From positions 1 to 64,000 of the forward strand of contig CAIKOD010000166.1 in the NCBI GenBank assembly GCA_903828975.1: a DNA stretch of 64,000 bases, in the 5' to 3' direction. The stretch is from an uncultured Methanomicrobiales archaeon. GTDB taxonomy: Archaea; Halobacteriota; Methanomicrobia; Methanomicrobiales; Methanospirillaceae. Below are positions 40,641-51,393 of the stretch, one piece after another. Each line of letters begins with the position of its first letter. Positions within the stretch are counted from its first letter, which is position 1. The notes under the pieces are model-generated. The model was not told where the DNA came from. It saw only the letters and a program-made list of their open reading frames with translations, and made no database searches. Position numbers and translations under genes: made by a program.

Positions 40641-41504
40641 ATGCAGCCGATAGTCCGAACCGGAATGAATACCAATAGAATCGATCAGGCACTCTATCGC
40701 AATATTGTGAAGGCGACCTGTAATGCCATCAGGCAGGCGCAAATTTTTCTCCCGGCTGATGTGAAGTTCGCGATTTCCAACGCGATGGAACGGGAGACCA
40801 GTCCCGTTGCAAAAAGTGAGCTCCGTAATATTCTTGATAATCTTTCGCGCGCTGAAGAGTTGAAACTCCCGATATGCCAGGATACCGGGGTACCGGTCAT
40901 CTATCTTACCATTCCCCCCGACGTACCTTATTGCACCGGGCTCCTTGATGCTATCCGGGAAGGTGTCCGGATGGCTACGAAAGTAGTCCCTCTCCGCCCG
41001 AATGCGGTGGATCCTGTAAGCAGGGAAAATACCGGGGACAATACTGGTACCGGAATGCCATCCATCCATGTAAGCCCCGGCAGCCAGCTTACCATAACCG
41101 TGTTACCTAAAGGGGCCGGTGCGGAGAACATGTCACGGATTGCAATGCTCCTCCCATCGGAAAAGGCAAGTATCCCAAAGTTTGTCGCCGAAACGATGCT
41201 CATCGCGGGAGGCCGGCCCTGTCCCCCGGTAATCCTCGGTGTAGGTATCGGTGGTACGTTTGACCAGGTAGCATCACTTGCAAAAGAGGCGCTCCTTCTC
41301 CCCGTGAACACCATGGACCCATTCGAGCAGGACCTTTGTGATACCGTGAATAAACTGGGGATCGGTCCGATGGGCCTTGGCGGAGATACGACGGCAATTG
41401 CTGTAAAGGTAAAACGTGCGTCCTGTCATACGGCATCCCTTCCTGTGGCTGTAAACGTGCAGTGCTGGGCATCGCGACGGGCCACGGTGGTGGTACCCCT
41501 GTGA
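40641..41504 (+). CDS. Fumarate hydratase class I, alpha subunit
   Basis: LPICQDTGVPVIYLTIP...GTFDQVASLAKEALL...DTVNKLGIGPMGLGGDTTAIAVKV. Confidence 0.92.
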   Translation: MQPIVRTGMNTNRIDQALYRNIVKATCNAIRQAQIFLPADVKFAISNAMERETSPVAKSELRNILDNLSRAEELKLPICQDTGVPVIYLTIPPDVPYCTGLLDAIREGVRMATKVVPLRPNAVDPVSRENTGDNTGTGMPSIHVSPGSQLTITVLPKGAGAENMSRIAMLLPSEKASIPKFVAETMLIAGGRPCPPVILGVGIGGTFDQVASLAKEALLLPVNTMDPFEQDLCDTVNKLGIGPMGLGGDTTAIAVKVKRASCHTASLPVAVNVQCWASRRATVVVPL

Positions 41505-42046
41505 GTGTCATTGCGTTACGAACACCGCTCGGAGAGGAGGTCCTTTCCCTCCGGGCCGGTGACCGGGTTACCCTGTCAGGACTTGTCTATACAGCACGCG
41601 ATGAAGCCCACCTGATGATGGAGGAATGCGGGATCCCATTCGATCCCAACGGGGCGGCGATTTACCATTGCGGCCCGATAATCCTCTACGGGAAGGTTGT
41701 TGCCGCAGGGCCGACCACCTCGGCAAGGATGAATAAACTGTCGGGTTTCCTGCTGGACAACGGTGTCAGGGCATTGATTGGAAAGGGAGGTATGGGCGAA
41801 ACAGTTCGTGAACAACTCAGGGGAAAGGGCATTTACCTGGCATTCACGGGCGGTTGCGCAGCCCTTGCCGCATCATGCATGAAATACCGGGGTATCTATT
41901 ACGAAGAGCTTGGCATGGCAGAAGCAGTATGGGAGCTCGAATTTGACAAGGTACCTCTGGTGGTCGGTATCGATTCGAAGGGCAATGATATCTTTTATGA
42001 TGTGAGCTGCAAAGCAAAACTACAATTCAGTTCGCTATTCAAATAA
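41501..42046 (+). CDS. Fumarate hydratase class I, beta subunit
   Basis: LSGLVYTARDEAHLMM...YCGPI-type YHCGPIILYGKVVAAGPTTSARM; GTG start overlapping upstream TGA. Confidence 0.92.
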   Translation: MSVIALRTPLGEEVLSLRAGDRVTLSGLVYTARDEAHLMMEECGIPFDPNGAAIYHCGPIILYGKVVAAGPTTSARMNKLSGFLLDNGVRALIGKGGMGETVREQLRGKGIYLAFTGGCAALAASCMKYRGIYYEELGMAEAVWELEFDKVPLVVGIDSKGNDIFYDVSCKAKLQFSSLFK

Positions 42047-42088
42047 TCTAAGGGAACAAACAGATGTCAAGGATAAAAGGACACCCGT

Positions 42089-42361
42089 ATGAAGATCGAG
42101 ATTGACGAGTCCCGTTGTAAGGGCTGTAACCTCTGCATCGCTGGATGCCCTTACAAGATATTCCAGGCAGGCAAAAAAGCAAACAGGAAAGGGATCCTGG
42201 TCCCACTGCTCGACCGGCCTGAGCGCTGTACGAACTGCAGGCTCCGGCACCTGTACGGCAGGGTGCTGTGCGGGGTCTGCCTGATGACATGCCCTGACCA
42301 GGCAATCCGGTTCCGGGAAGAGAGACCAGGCGAGACCGTTAAGGTGGCGATTGAATATTGA
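42089..42361 (+). CDS. korD: 2-oxoglutarate:ferredoxin oxidoreductase delta (ferredoxin) subunit
   Basis: CKGCNLCIAGCPY and CTNCRLRHLYGRVLCGVCLMTCP preceding korABC. Confidence 0.85.
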   Translation: MKIEIDESRCKGCNLCIAGCPYKIFQAGKKANRKGILVPLLDRPERCTNCRLRHLYGRVLCGVCLMTCPDQAIRFREERPGETVKVAIEY

Positions 42362-43458
42362 GTAAAACTGAGTTCATGCAGGGAAATATTGCCTGTGCTG
42401 AGGGCGCCCTTGCTGCCGGCTGTAATTTCTTTGGAGGGTACCCGATTACACCTTCTACCGAAGTTGCCGAGCATATGGCCATAAAACTCCCTAAAAAAAA
42501 CGGGACATTCATCCAGATGGAGGATGAAATCGCATCTATGGCCTCGATAATCGGGGCATCCTGGACAGGTGCACGGGCGATGACCGCAACGAGCGGCCCG
42601 GGTTTTTCGCTCATGATGGAAAACATCGGCTACGCGGTGATGACAGAAACCCCCTGTGTTGTTGTAAATATCCAGCGGGGCGGCCCGAGCACCGGCCAGC
42701 CCACCATGGCCGCAGCAGGCGACATGATGCAATGCCGGTTCGGGTCACATGGTGACTACAGTGCAATTGCCCTCTGCCCGTCCAGCGTGCAGGAGATGTA
42801 CGAACTCACAGTGAAGGCCTTTAACCTGGCAGACAGATTCAGGGTACCTGTATTCCTGATGGCAGATGAAATTATAGGGCATATGCGTGAACGCATCATT
42901 ATCCCGGACAAGGTCGAACACATACCCAGGAGACCGCTGGCCCCTGGTGTTCTCCCGTTCCACCCGGAAGATGACCTCGTGCCAGGGTTCCCCGAGTTTG
43001 GAAAAGGGTTCGGAGTCCACGTTACCGGCCTTACCCACGATGAGCGTGGTTACCCGTGTGCAACAAACCCGAAACTCCACGAGCAACTTGTTATGCGTCT
43101 GTATAATAAGATCGAGCATGCCAGGAAGGAGATTGCCGACTATGTTGTTACGAACCCGGATGCCGAAACGGTCTTTGTTACGTATGGTTCTCCTGCACGC
43201 TCTGTGGAACAGGTCATCCATGATGCAGCAGGTGAAAAAATCGGGCACCTCCGCCTGAAGATGGTATGGCCATTTCCTGAGCATGCGATAGCTGAGTTCC
43301 CGAATGCGGCGCGTTTCATCATTCCTGAACTGAACCTCGGCCAGGTCGCACGGGAATTTGACCGTCATACGAGGGTCCCGGTAATCCAGGTCCCGAAACT
43401 TGGCGGAGACCTTCACCTGCCGGCAGAACTAAAAAAACTGGCTGGAGTGGCTGCATGA
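42358..43458 (+). CDS. korA: 2-oxoglutarate:ferredoxin oxidoreductase alpha subunit
   Basis: FFGGYPITPSTEVAEHMA...ATSGPGFSLMMENIGYAVMTE. Confidence 0.93.
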   Translation: MSKTEFMQGNIACAEGALAAGCNFFGGYPITPSTEVAEHMAIKLPKKNGTFIQMEDEIASMASIIGASWTGARAMTATSGPGFSLMMENIGYAVMTETPCVVVNIQRGGPSTGQPTMAAAGDMMQCRFGSHGDYSAIALCPSSVQEMYELTVKAFNLADRFRVPVFLMADEIIGHMRERIIIPDKVEHIPRRPLAPGVLPFHPEDDLVPGFPEFGKGFGVHVTGLTHDERGYPCATNPKLHEQLVMRLYNKIEHARKEIADYVVTNPDAETVFVTYGSPARSVEQVIHDAAGEKIGHLRLKMVWPFPEHAIAEFPNAARFIIPELNLGQVAREFDRHTRVPVIQVPKLGGDLHLPAELKKLAGVAA

Positions 43459-44243
43459 GTTACGAGGACTGGTTCCGGCAGGACCGCCTGCCACATATCT
43501 ATTGTGCAGGATGCGGTAACGGGACGATCATTAACTGCACACTCGAAGCCATAGATGAAATGGATTGGAAAAAGGAAGAAACTGTCTTTGTTTCCGGTAT
43601 CGGCTGTTCATCAAGGGCCCCCGGGTACATTGTCACTGACTCCCTCCATACCACCCACGGCCGAGCCCTCCCGTTTGCAACAGGGATTAAAATGGCGAAG
43701 CCCGGATTCCATGTTGTTGTGTTCACCGGTGACGGGGACCTTGCGGCAATCGGCGGTAACCACTTTATCCATGCATGCCGGAGAAACATCGATATTACGG
43801 TTATCTGTATGAATAACCAGATTTATGGAATGACCGGGGGGCAGGGAAGCCCTACTACACCTGTGGGTGCGCTCTCAACCACCACACCGTTTGGATCGGC
43901 TGAACCTGCTTTCGACCTCTGCGAACTTGCCATTGCTGCAGGTGCGAATTACGTGGCCCGCTGGACATCCTACCATGTGAAAGAACTGACAAAAGCAGTA
44001 AAGGTAGGTATGGAAACTCCCGGGTTGTCTTTTATTGAAGCCAGGGTCCAGTGCCCGACAAATTACGGCAGGAAAAACAAATTCAAACAGGTACTCGACC
44101 AGGTCGAGTACCTCAGGTCGCATTCGATGCTCAGGCAGAAATATCTCCAGCATGAAGAGAGGGGTGAACCTGTTCCTGATGCCACAATTGTCATAGGGGA
44201 ATTCATTAAACGGGGCCGTCCGGTCATGGGGTTACCACGATGA
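43455..44243 (+). CDS. korB: 2-oxoglutarate:ferredoxin oxidoreductase beta subunit
   Basis: YCAGCGNGTIINC, GIGCSSRAPGYI, FTGDGDLAAIGGNHFIHACRRN TPP-binding motif. Confidence 0.94.
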   Translation: MSYEDWFRQDRLPHIYCAGCGNGTIINCTLEAIDEMDWKKEETVFVSGIGCSSRAPGYIVTDSLHTTHGRALPFATGIKMAKPGFHVVVFTGDGDLAAIGGNHFIHACRRNIDITVICMNNQIYGMTGGQGSPTTPVGALSTTTPFGSAEPAFDLCELAIAAGANYVARWTSYHVKELTKAVKVGMETPGLSFIEARVQCPTNYGRKNKFKQVLDQVEYLRSHSMLRQKYLQHEERGEPVPDATIVIGEFIKRGRPVMGLPR

Positions 44244-44782
44244 GACACGAAGTACGGTTTTCAGGGTTTGGCGGCCAGGGGATAATCCTGTCTGCTGTTA
44301 TCATCGGGCGTGCTGCGGTTATGTATGATGGTAAGTATGCAGTCCAGACCCAGGTATACGGGCCCGAAGCCCGGGGAGGTGCATCAATGAGTGCCGTAAT
44401 TATCGATGACGAGCCTATTCTCTTTCCAAAAGTCACGGTCCCGGATATCTACGTCATCATGTCACAGGAAGGGTTCGAAAAATATGGTGCTTCAGCCCAG
44501 GAGGGAGCGGTTATGATCATCGATTCCACCCTTGTCCACTCAAGGCCGGCCTGCACCTGCATTGAGGTACCGGCTACGAAGGAGGCCAGGGAAAAACTGG
44601 GCCGTGATATTGTCGCCAATATCGTAATGCTCGGTGCACTGGTAGCAGCAACACATGTCGTATCTGAAACTGCCATCGAACGTGCAATTCTGGACAGCGT
44701 ACCAAAGGGGACTGAAAAACTGAACCAGAGTGCCATGACCCGCGGGTTTGAACTTATTAAAGAAAGAGGACAGTCAGCATGA
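44240..44782 (+). CDS. korC: 2-oxoglutarate:ferredoxin oxidoreductase gamma subunit
   Basis: VRFSGFGGQGIILSAVIIGRAAV...QTQVYGPEARGGASMSAVII. Confidence 0.94.
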   Translation: MRHEVRFSGFGGQGIILSAVIIGRAAVMYDGKYAVQTQVYGPEARGGASMSAVIIDDEPILFPKVTVPDIYVIMSQEGFEKYGASAQEGAVMIIDSTLVHSRPACTCIEVPATKEAREKLGRDIVANIVMLGALVAATHVVSETAIERAILDSVPKGTEKLNQSAMTRGFELIKERGQSA

Positions 44783-45864
44783 AGATACTAGAACACGAAG
44801 CAAAAAAAGTGCTCGAAGAATCGGGTATAACAATCCCGCAGAGCGTTCTCATCAGGTCGCCGGATGAGCTTGCAACGCACCTTGGGTCACTTCCGGATAA
44901 GCTGGTCCTGAAAGCACAGGTGGATGTTGGTGGAAGAGGGAAGGCAGGGGGGATCCTGATGGCGGAAAAAGCCAATGCAATGGTGACCGCAAAGGACCTG
45001 TTTTCGCGGGAGATTAAAAATATCCCTGTTAAAGAAGTCCTGGTCGAGGAACGGCTCGACATCGTGCATGAATATTATCTTTCTATTGCTGTCGACAGGT
45101 CAACAAAGCATGTACTCATTCTCTTTGCCGATGCCGGCGGGGTGGAGATTGAAAAGGTCGCAAAAGAAAACCCTGATGCAGTCCGGAGGGCCTCACTCCC
45201 CCTTATCATGCACGATGTCCCGCAGTTCATGGTTCGGGACCTTCTCGGGATTGCCCCGAAGGAACTGGGCCCGGTCATTAACCAGTTGTACCATGTATTC
45301 CAGAAGAAAGATGCTTTGCTTGCAGAGATCAACCCGCTCGTTACTACGCCAAAGGGGGTAGTTGCAGCCGATGCAAAGCTGATTGTCGATGATAACGCCC
45401 TGAAGAGGCAGGGTATCACGGTAAACCGCGACCTCAGTGAACGGGAACGTGAAGCTGAACGGTTCGGCTTTTCCTATGTCGAACTCGATGGCACGATAGG
45501 TGTTATCGGGAACGGCGCCGGGCTTACGATGTCAACCCTCGACCTGATTGAATATTATGGCGGCCGGGCCGCCAACTTCCTCGATGTTGGTGGCGGGGCT
45601 GAACAGGAGCGTGTAATGAATGCGGTCCGGCTGGTAGCAAGCGTCCCATCAGTAAAGGCGATTGTCGTGAACCTTTTGGGGGGAATTACCCGGTGTGACG
45701 AAGTTGCAAAAGGGATCATCAGTGCAGGGGTAACGCAGCCCGTAATTGTCAGGCTTGCGGGTACCAACGAGGCGGAAGGAAGGGGACTCCTGGCAGAAAA
45801 AGGGTATCAGATGCCTGATACCATGGAGCAGGTGGTCAAAGCGGCAGTGGAGATGACACGATGA
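44779..45864 (+). CDS. sucC: Succinate--CoA ligase beta subunit
   Basis: MKILEHEAKKVLEESGI...NLLGGITRCDEVAKGI. Confidence 0.95.
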   Translation: MKILEHEAKKVLEESGITIPQSVLIRSPDELATHLGSLPDKLVLKAQVDVGGRGKAGGILMAEKANAMVTAKDLFSREIKNIPVKEVLVEERLDIVHEYYLSIAVDRSTKHVLILFADAGGVEIEKVAKENPDAVRRASLPLIMHDVPQFMVRDLLGIAPKELGPVINQLYHVFQKKDALLAEINPLVTTPKGVVAADAKLIVDDNALKRQGITVNRDLSEREREAERFGFSYVELDGTIGVIGNGAGLTMSTLDLIEYYGGRAANFLDVGGGAEQERVMNAVRLVASVPSVKAIVVNLLGGITRCDEVAKGIISAGVTQPVIVRLAGTNEAEGRGLLAEKGYQMPDTMEQVVKAAVEMTR

Positions 45865-46727
45865 TCTTCGGGGATAAAAAAACAGGCGTGATTGTCACCG
45901 GGGCCACCGGTAACCAGGGTGCATTTCACATCGCACTGATGAACGAGTACGCGAAGAGTGTTGGCGGAAGTGGTGTTGTCGCAGGTGTTACACCAGGTAA
46001 GGCCGGGCAGGAAGTCCATGGTGTTCCGGTTTATAACAGCATTCGTGATGCGATGAAAGAACACGATGCCGGCGCCAGCGTTCTTTTTGTACCGGCCTTC
46101 GCAGCAGGTGACTCTATCATGGAATCCGCGAGCGCGGGCCTTTCTCTTGTGGTCGCCATTACCGAGCATATACCTGTCCATGATACCATGAAAGCCATTT
46201 CCTACGCAAAAATGAATGATTGCGATGTTATCGGACCTAATTGCCCGGGACTGCTATCCCCCGGGGAGATTAAGATGGGAATTATGCCTGTACAATTATT
46301 TAAAAGAGGTCACATCGGAGTGATTTCACGAAGTGGAACCCTTACCTACGAAATAGTTGACGAGCTTACGCGTGCAGGACTCGGCCAGAGTACCGTTGTA
46401 GGGATTGGAGGGGACCCTGTTATCGGCCAGACATTTACCGATGTCCTTGCCAGGTTTTCCGAAGACCGGGAGACAAAGGCGGTCGTGATTATCGGGGAAG
46501 TTGGTGGTGCCCTTGAAGAGGAAGGTGCGAAGTCAGCCGAAATCCCGATTGTTGCATACATTGCAGGAATATCCGCGCCCCCCGAAAAGCGGATGGGGCA
46601 TGCAGGCGCCATCATCGAGGGCGGTGAAGGCGATGCCCGGTCCAAGATAGATCGACTGAAGGCGATGGGGGTCCCGGTTGCGTCACGGCCGTCAGAAGTG
46701 CCACGCTTAATCCACAACCTGATTTAA
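45861..46727 (+). CDS. sucD: Succinate--CoA ligase alpha subunit
   Basis: GVIVTGATGNQGAFH...GVISRSGTLTYEI...KRMGHAGAIIEGG. Confidence 0.95.
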   Translation: MIFGDKKTGVIVTGATGNQGAFHIALMNEYAKSVGGSGVVAGVTPGKAGQEVHGVPVYNSIRDAMKEHDAGASVLFVPAFAAGDSIMESASAGLSLVVAITEHIPVHDTMKAISYAKMNDCDVIGPNCPGLLSPGEIKMGIMPVQLFKRGHIGVISRSGTLTYEIVDELTRAGLGQSTVVGIGGDPVIGQTFTDVLARFSEDRETKAVVIIGEVGGALEEEGAKSAEIPIVAYIAGISAPPEKRMGHAGAIIEGGEGDARSKIDRLKAMGVPVASRPSEVPRLIHNLI

Positions 46728-46900
46728 TTTTTCAGGCTGGCGCGAGATGTATGGAATATAGGTTGTGATATCCGGGATCACCCTGGATGGGTCAATTGGA
46801 AAATTAAAATAAAGAGACAAGTACACGTATCATTACGTAACCGGTATTGGGATGGGAGACGCGAAATGATGAGAAATATGAGCAGTAAGGAGGGGAGATA

Positions 46901-47635
46901 ATGAATCCGGCGGATGATAGCAATTCTGGTGCCGGACCGGGGCAGTACCTGGTACCTGGCGAGACCATTCTCCGTTATTCCAGCTCTGTTGGCATTAAAA
47001 AATTTTTCTTTAACGCCTATATTACTGACCGGCGGATTTTTCTGGTTGACCAGAACGAAAAAAAACCTGGATTCATCTCCAAGGAGATCCCACGTGATGT
47101 CGTTATGGGGAGCCATCTCGAGTCTCCCGGGTCCCCTCACCCATTCCTTGTGCTCACTATCCGGACATCAGAAGACGAGACAAGGACGATGAAAATTGCA
47201 TTCGTCCAGGAGGGCAATGACCGGACTGCCGAGATAGAGGAATGGATAAGCGTCCTTCACGGGAGGCCGGTAAGGCCGGTAAAATCCACCATACGTCACC
47301 GGGACGTCCCGGTGACGGTACATAAGGCTGACCCGCAACGGACAAAACCTCAGGAAAAACAGGTCCAGCGGCAACATGGGTACCATGAAGCAGTTCTTTC
47401 AGGGACACTGCATCACCGTGGCACGGGGATTACCCGGCCGGAACCGGATAAGTCCCCCGCGACCAGGCCCGTACTCATTGAAGATGAGCGACCTGCCGCA
47501 GGCCAGAATATCGGACCTGTTCCGGATGGTGTGGAGATTGCATTCTGTCACCATTGCGGGAAAAGAGCACCTTCGAGCGCAAATTTTTGCCCGTTTTGCG
47601 GCACTAAACTTCATCGCCCTGGCCATTTCACCTGA
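46901..47635 (+). CDS. PH-like N-terminus with C-terminal zinc ribbon protein
   Basis: FCHHCGKRAPSSANFCPFCGTKL. Confidence 0.7.
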   Translation: MNPADDSNSGAGPGQYLVPGETILRYSSSVGIKKFFFNAYITDRRIFLVDQNEKKPGFISKEIPRDVVMGSHLESPGSPHPFLVLTIRTSEDETRTMKIAFVQEGNDRTAEIEEWISVLHGRPVRPVKSTIRHRDVPVTVHKADPQRTKPQEKQVQRQHGYHEAVLSGTLHHRGTGITRPEPDKSPATRPVLIEDERPAAGQNIGPVPDGVEIAFCHHCGKRAPSSANFCPFCGTKLHRPGHFT

Positions 47636-47865
47636 GCGGGACCTGATTTCCTGGGATACCGGTAGGAATAACCTTTCATGACGTCCAGGGTATTTGAGTC
47701 CGGGATCATGCCTACCCGGCTCGTCTTCCCTTTTTGTGCGGAATTTACTGGTTTTTTTAAGGAGCCCCGGGAAGCCCTGTGGGGAAGCGTCTGTTGTTTA
47801 ACAACATCAGGAGAGAACACTAAGGGAAACACGGTCTCATTATAAGTATATTCTACGGCTTTTAT

Positions 47866-48118
47866 GAAACCCTCTCAATCTATCTGTTAGATTAGGTTAT
47901 TCTAAAATTTAGTAACGCTCCCCGGGGCTCCGCCCCGACACTTTGGCGGTCCTGGTTGGGTTATGAGATGATCTCCAAATTTCTGAAATTTTCTTCCAAT
48001 CCCCCCAATTGAACCCTGCGCATGAATTTCTTATTGGGGATGGGGCCGGGAGGGGGGAAATCCCCTCCTGTCAACGTATTTCCTCTTTTTTAAAAAAATA
48101 TGCAGGTTTTTAAACAAA
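47866..48118 (+). repeat. Dispersed intergenic repeat
   Basis: aaaccctctcaatctatctgttagattaggttattctaaaatttagtaacgctcccc...gggaggggggaaatcccctcctgtcaacgtatttcctc. Confidence 0.8.
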
Positions 48119-48197
48119 GCCGATTGCACCCTTTTTAGAGAACAAAAGACTCCGAAAAACGATGCGTGTATTTCTATATCCTGCTATTACTTCCTTT

Positions 48198-49319
48198 TTA
48201 TACCTGTTCCGGCATTTTAGCTATAATTTCTTCTCCCCCTGTAATTTTCCGGGTTATTACCATCCTGACCCATGTATCTTCATGATAATGGTCCCTGATG
48301 TCCCGCTCATCAATTATCACCAGGCCGTTTTCCGATAACGCATGTCTGTATTCAGGAGTCATAAACGCCTTTTCCTTTGTGAATCCTCCATGTAGTTTAT
48401 TGACCCCCTGGAATGTCCAGAGTTTGTATTCAAGGGTCTGAAACGGGTCATGGGGCAGTCCCCCCGGAGACTGGATAGTAATAAAATAACCTCCTTTGTT
48501 CAGGGCTCCGCTGATTTTGGGCAGGAGTTCAATGGATTTTCCACTCGGGTTTGAGGATGAGATAATCAGGTCGTACCCATCCCCAAATGAGTCTGAAAAG
48601 AAATCCCCTGGCAGGAGGTGCACGTTCTCCGCATTGTACTGTTCCAGGTACTGTCCTGCCAAGGTAACGACGTGGGGTAAATCAAACACCCATGCTTCAA
48701 TATCAGGACGCTGCATGCCAAGTGCGATTGCATAGAGACCATGCCCCCCTCCAAGGTCAAGTACCCGCTTAACACTATCAAAACCGGGAAGACTAATAAC
48801 AGCTAAAATTACCGCCTGCAACCTTCCTGATAAGGCATTTTCCGCCATCGCAGGAAGAGAGTACTCGCGGAAAAAAATTTCTTTGTCATACTGCTTTGGT
48901 CCATTATGGATAATATGGGCAAGCGGACTCCACAGGTCCTCTCCCATCCTGGCAAGTTGCCTGATATAATGGACCTGTGAATAGGGTGAACTAATAATCA
49001 GGTATGTTGATGCCAGGGTTGTATCAGAATAGTTACCATTTTCCAGGGTCAGAAGGCCTTCCATCACCAGGGCTTCGCAGAGCAGGCCACACATTTCCAC
49101 ATCAGAAGAAATCCGGGATGCCAGTTCCTGCGCTGTCACCGGGGTTGTACATACATCAAAAATCCCCAGCTCAACGGCGGCACTGATAAGCGAAAACTCC
49201 CGGAGACCCCGTATCGCAGCATCTAATTTTACAAACAATAGTCCAGGGTCTTCCGGGGGTTCCGTGATAAAGAATGATCGCTTTTCGTTCATGCCATACC
49301 TCCTGAAAGGTGATTGCAC
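48198..49319 (-). CDS. SAM-dependent methyltransferase (O-methyltransferase type 2-like)
   Basis: VKRVLDLGGGHGLYAIALGMQRPDIEAWVFDLPHVV; N-terminal winged-helix dimerisation-like region. Confidence 0.88.
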   Translation of the reverse strand: MQSPFRRYGMNEKRSFFITEPPEDPGLLFVKLDAAIRGLREFSLISAAVELGIFDVCTTPVTAQELASRISSDVEMCGLLCEALVMEGLLTLENGNYSDTTLASTYLIISSPYSQVHYIRQLARMGEDLWSPLAHIIHNGPKQYDKEIFFREYSLPAMAENALSGRLQAVILAVISLPGFDSVKRVLDLGGGHGLYAIALGMQRPDIEAWVFDLPHVVTLAGQYLEQYNAENVHLLPGDFFSDSFGDGYDLIISSSNPSGKSIELLPKISGALNKGGYFITIQSPGGLPHDPFQTLEYKLWTFQGVNKLHGGFTKEKAFMTPEYRHALSENGLVIIDERDIRDHYHEDTWVRMVITRKITGGEEIIAKMPEQV

Positions 49320-49533
49320 CGGATTGGTTTAAAGTATCCCAATCTCCAGTGACGGGTAGTATGATAAGGCCCCTTCATTTCGGCATGAGAAAATGCATAA
49401 GGGTTATTCCCCTGCAGTTTAAGGCTGCTATTCACGCAGCCAGAGAAAAATCACGGGTATTACAGGCAACAGTTATTCATTAGCGCCCCGGGTCAACTAC
49501 CAACCTATAATATACTCGGATTGAGAAGTTTTA

Positions 49534-51360
49534 ATGAAGATGTCTGGCCTGAATTCCCCGAATTATTTTAAAGGAGTCATGAAATCAATGGGGGTTGTCT
49601 TCGGGGACATTGGGACCAGCCCTATCTACACGCTCACCGTCATTTTTTTGCTTGTCCAGCCTAACCTGAAAAACCTGCTTGGAATTATCTCTCTGATTGT
49701 ATGGACCCTGACAATTCTTGTGACAATCCAATATGCATGGCTTGCGATGCAACTCGGAAGGAAAGGCGAGGGAGGCACGATCGTGTTAAAAGAGATTATA
49801 CTCCCCATGCTAAAATCGGGACGTGCAATTGCATTCTTTTCCCTTCTTGCCATTATCGGTGTATCACTCCTGATTGGCGATGCAGTAATAACACCTGCAA
49901 TCAGTATACTTTCTGCCGTGGAAGGCCTGAGACTAATCCCTGGAAATGAAGCAATGAGCCAGAGTATCCTTGTTATTATTGCAGCATTCATTGCGATAGT
50001 ACTCTTTTCTTTTCAAAAGAAAGGGACTGAAAAAGTTGCCTGGGCATTCGGGCCGATAATGGTCATATGGTTTTCTATCCTTGCAGTAATGGGGCTTTTC
50101 TATATCCTGCAGGAACCACAAATAATCCAGGCTCTCAACCCTTACTATGGAATGCATTTTATGGCATCGAACGGTATTACCGCGTTCTTCATCCTTTCAC
50201 AGGTGTTACTCTGTGCCACGGGAGGAGAAGCGTTATTTGCCGACATGGGCCAGCTTGGGAGAGCCCCTATCCTTAAGGCATGGGGGGTCGTTTTTTTTGC
50301 CCTGATTCTTAATTATCTGGGACAGGGTGCATATCTTCTCCAACATCCTGAATCTAAAAATATCCTTTTTGAGATGGCATATACCACGGCACCAGTGCTG
50401 TATATTCCATTCCTGATTCTTGCTGTTGTTGCAACGGTAATTGCCTCACAAGCTGTCATTTCCGGTATATTTTCCATCGTCTACCAGGGGATTACCACGC
50501 GTGTTATCCCGCTCTTAAAAATTGACTACACTTCAGCTGAACTCCGGTCGCAGATCTATATCGACTCTGTAAACTGGTTCATGCTGCTTGCGGTTCTGTA
50601 CATATTATTCCAGTTTGAATATTCCGAGCGCCTCGCTGCGGCGTACGGGCTTGCGGTGATGGGGACAATGACCTTAACAGGTATCATGATTACCGCGATA
50701 TTCCTGTTGAAGCGGCAGTATATCAGGACTGCCATTGCATTTTGTGTGCTCCTGGTGGACCTGGTATTCCTGTTCTCTACAACATTCAAGATTCCAAACG
50801 GTGGTTACTGGTCACTGATAATCGCGGCGATCCCGTTCACCCTGATCATGATCTACATCCACGGCCAGAAGCGGCTGTTTGCCGCGATGAACCCGATGGA
50901 TCTCCCTGAATTCAGGGAGCGATATACTCATGTCTATACTCATGTGAAAAAGATCAAGGGGACCGCACTCTTTTTTGCGCGGGACATCCAGAAGATCCCG
51001 AGTTATATCTCCCATACCATCTTCAATAACAACATTTTATACGAAGAAAATATCATCATCAGCCTTCAACAGCTCGACAATCCGTTCGGGGTGAGCGGGA
51101 AATTTGAGGAAGACCTGGAGACGGGCCTCCGGGTTTTCCGGATTGACTATGGGTACATGGAGATTATCAACATGACTAAAATACTCCGTGAAGCCGGTAT
51201 ACGTGAGAAGACGATATTTTACGGGCTTGAGGAGATCGTCACAGATAATCTTGTATGGAAAATATTCTCTGCAATTAAACGCCTTTCTCCGTCATTTGTG
51301 CAGTTCTACAAGCTCCCGTCCCATAAGATCCATGGTGTGGTAACCCGTATCGAGATGTAA
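49534..51360 (+). CDS. kup: KUP family potassium transporter
   Basis: MGVVFGDIGTSPIYTLTVIF...RKGEGGTIVLKE...LLIGDAVITPAISILSAVEGL. Confidence 0.93.
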   Translation: MKMSGLNSPNYFKGVMKSMGVVFGDIGTSPIYTLTVIFLLVQPNLKNLLGIISLIVWTLTILVTIQYAWLAMQLGRKGEGGTIVLKEIILPMLKSGRAIAFFSLLAIIGVSLLIGDAVITPAISILSAVEGLRLIPGNEAMSQSILVIIAAFIAIVLFSFQKKGTEKVAWAFGPIMVIWFSILAVMGLFYILQEPQIIQALNPYYGMHFMASNGITAFFILSQVLLCATGGEALFADMGQLGRAPILKAWGVVFFALILNYLGQGAYLLQHPESKNILFEMAYTTAPVLYIPFLILAVVATVIASQAVISGIFSIVYQGITTRVIPLLKIDYTSAELRSQIYIDSVNWFMLLAVLYILFQFEYSERLAAAYGLAVMGTMTLTGIMITAIFLLKRQYIRTAIAFCVLLVDLVFLFSTTFKIPNGGYWSLIIAAIPFTLIMIYIHGQKRLFAAMNPMDLPEFRERYTHVYTHVKKIKGTALFFARDIQKIPSYISHTIFNNNILYEENIIISLQQLDNPFGVSGKFEEDLETGLRVFRIDYGYMEIINMTKILREAGIREKTIFYGLEEIVTDNLVWKIFSAIKRLSPSFVQFYKLPSHKIHGVVTRIEM

Positions 51361-51393
51361 AGCAGGGAATTTTTTTTGGAGGATTAATTCTGG

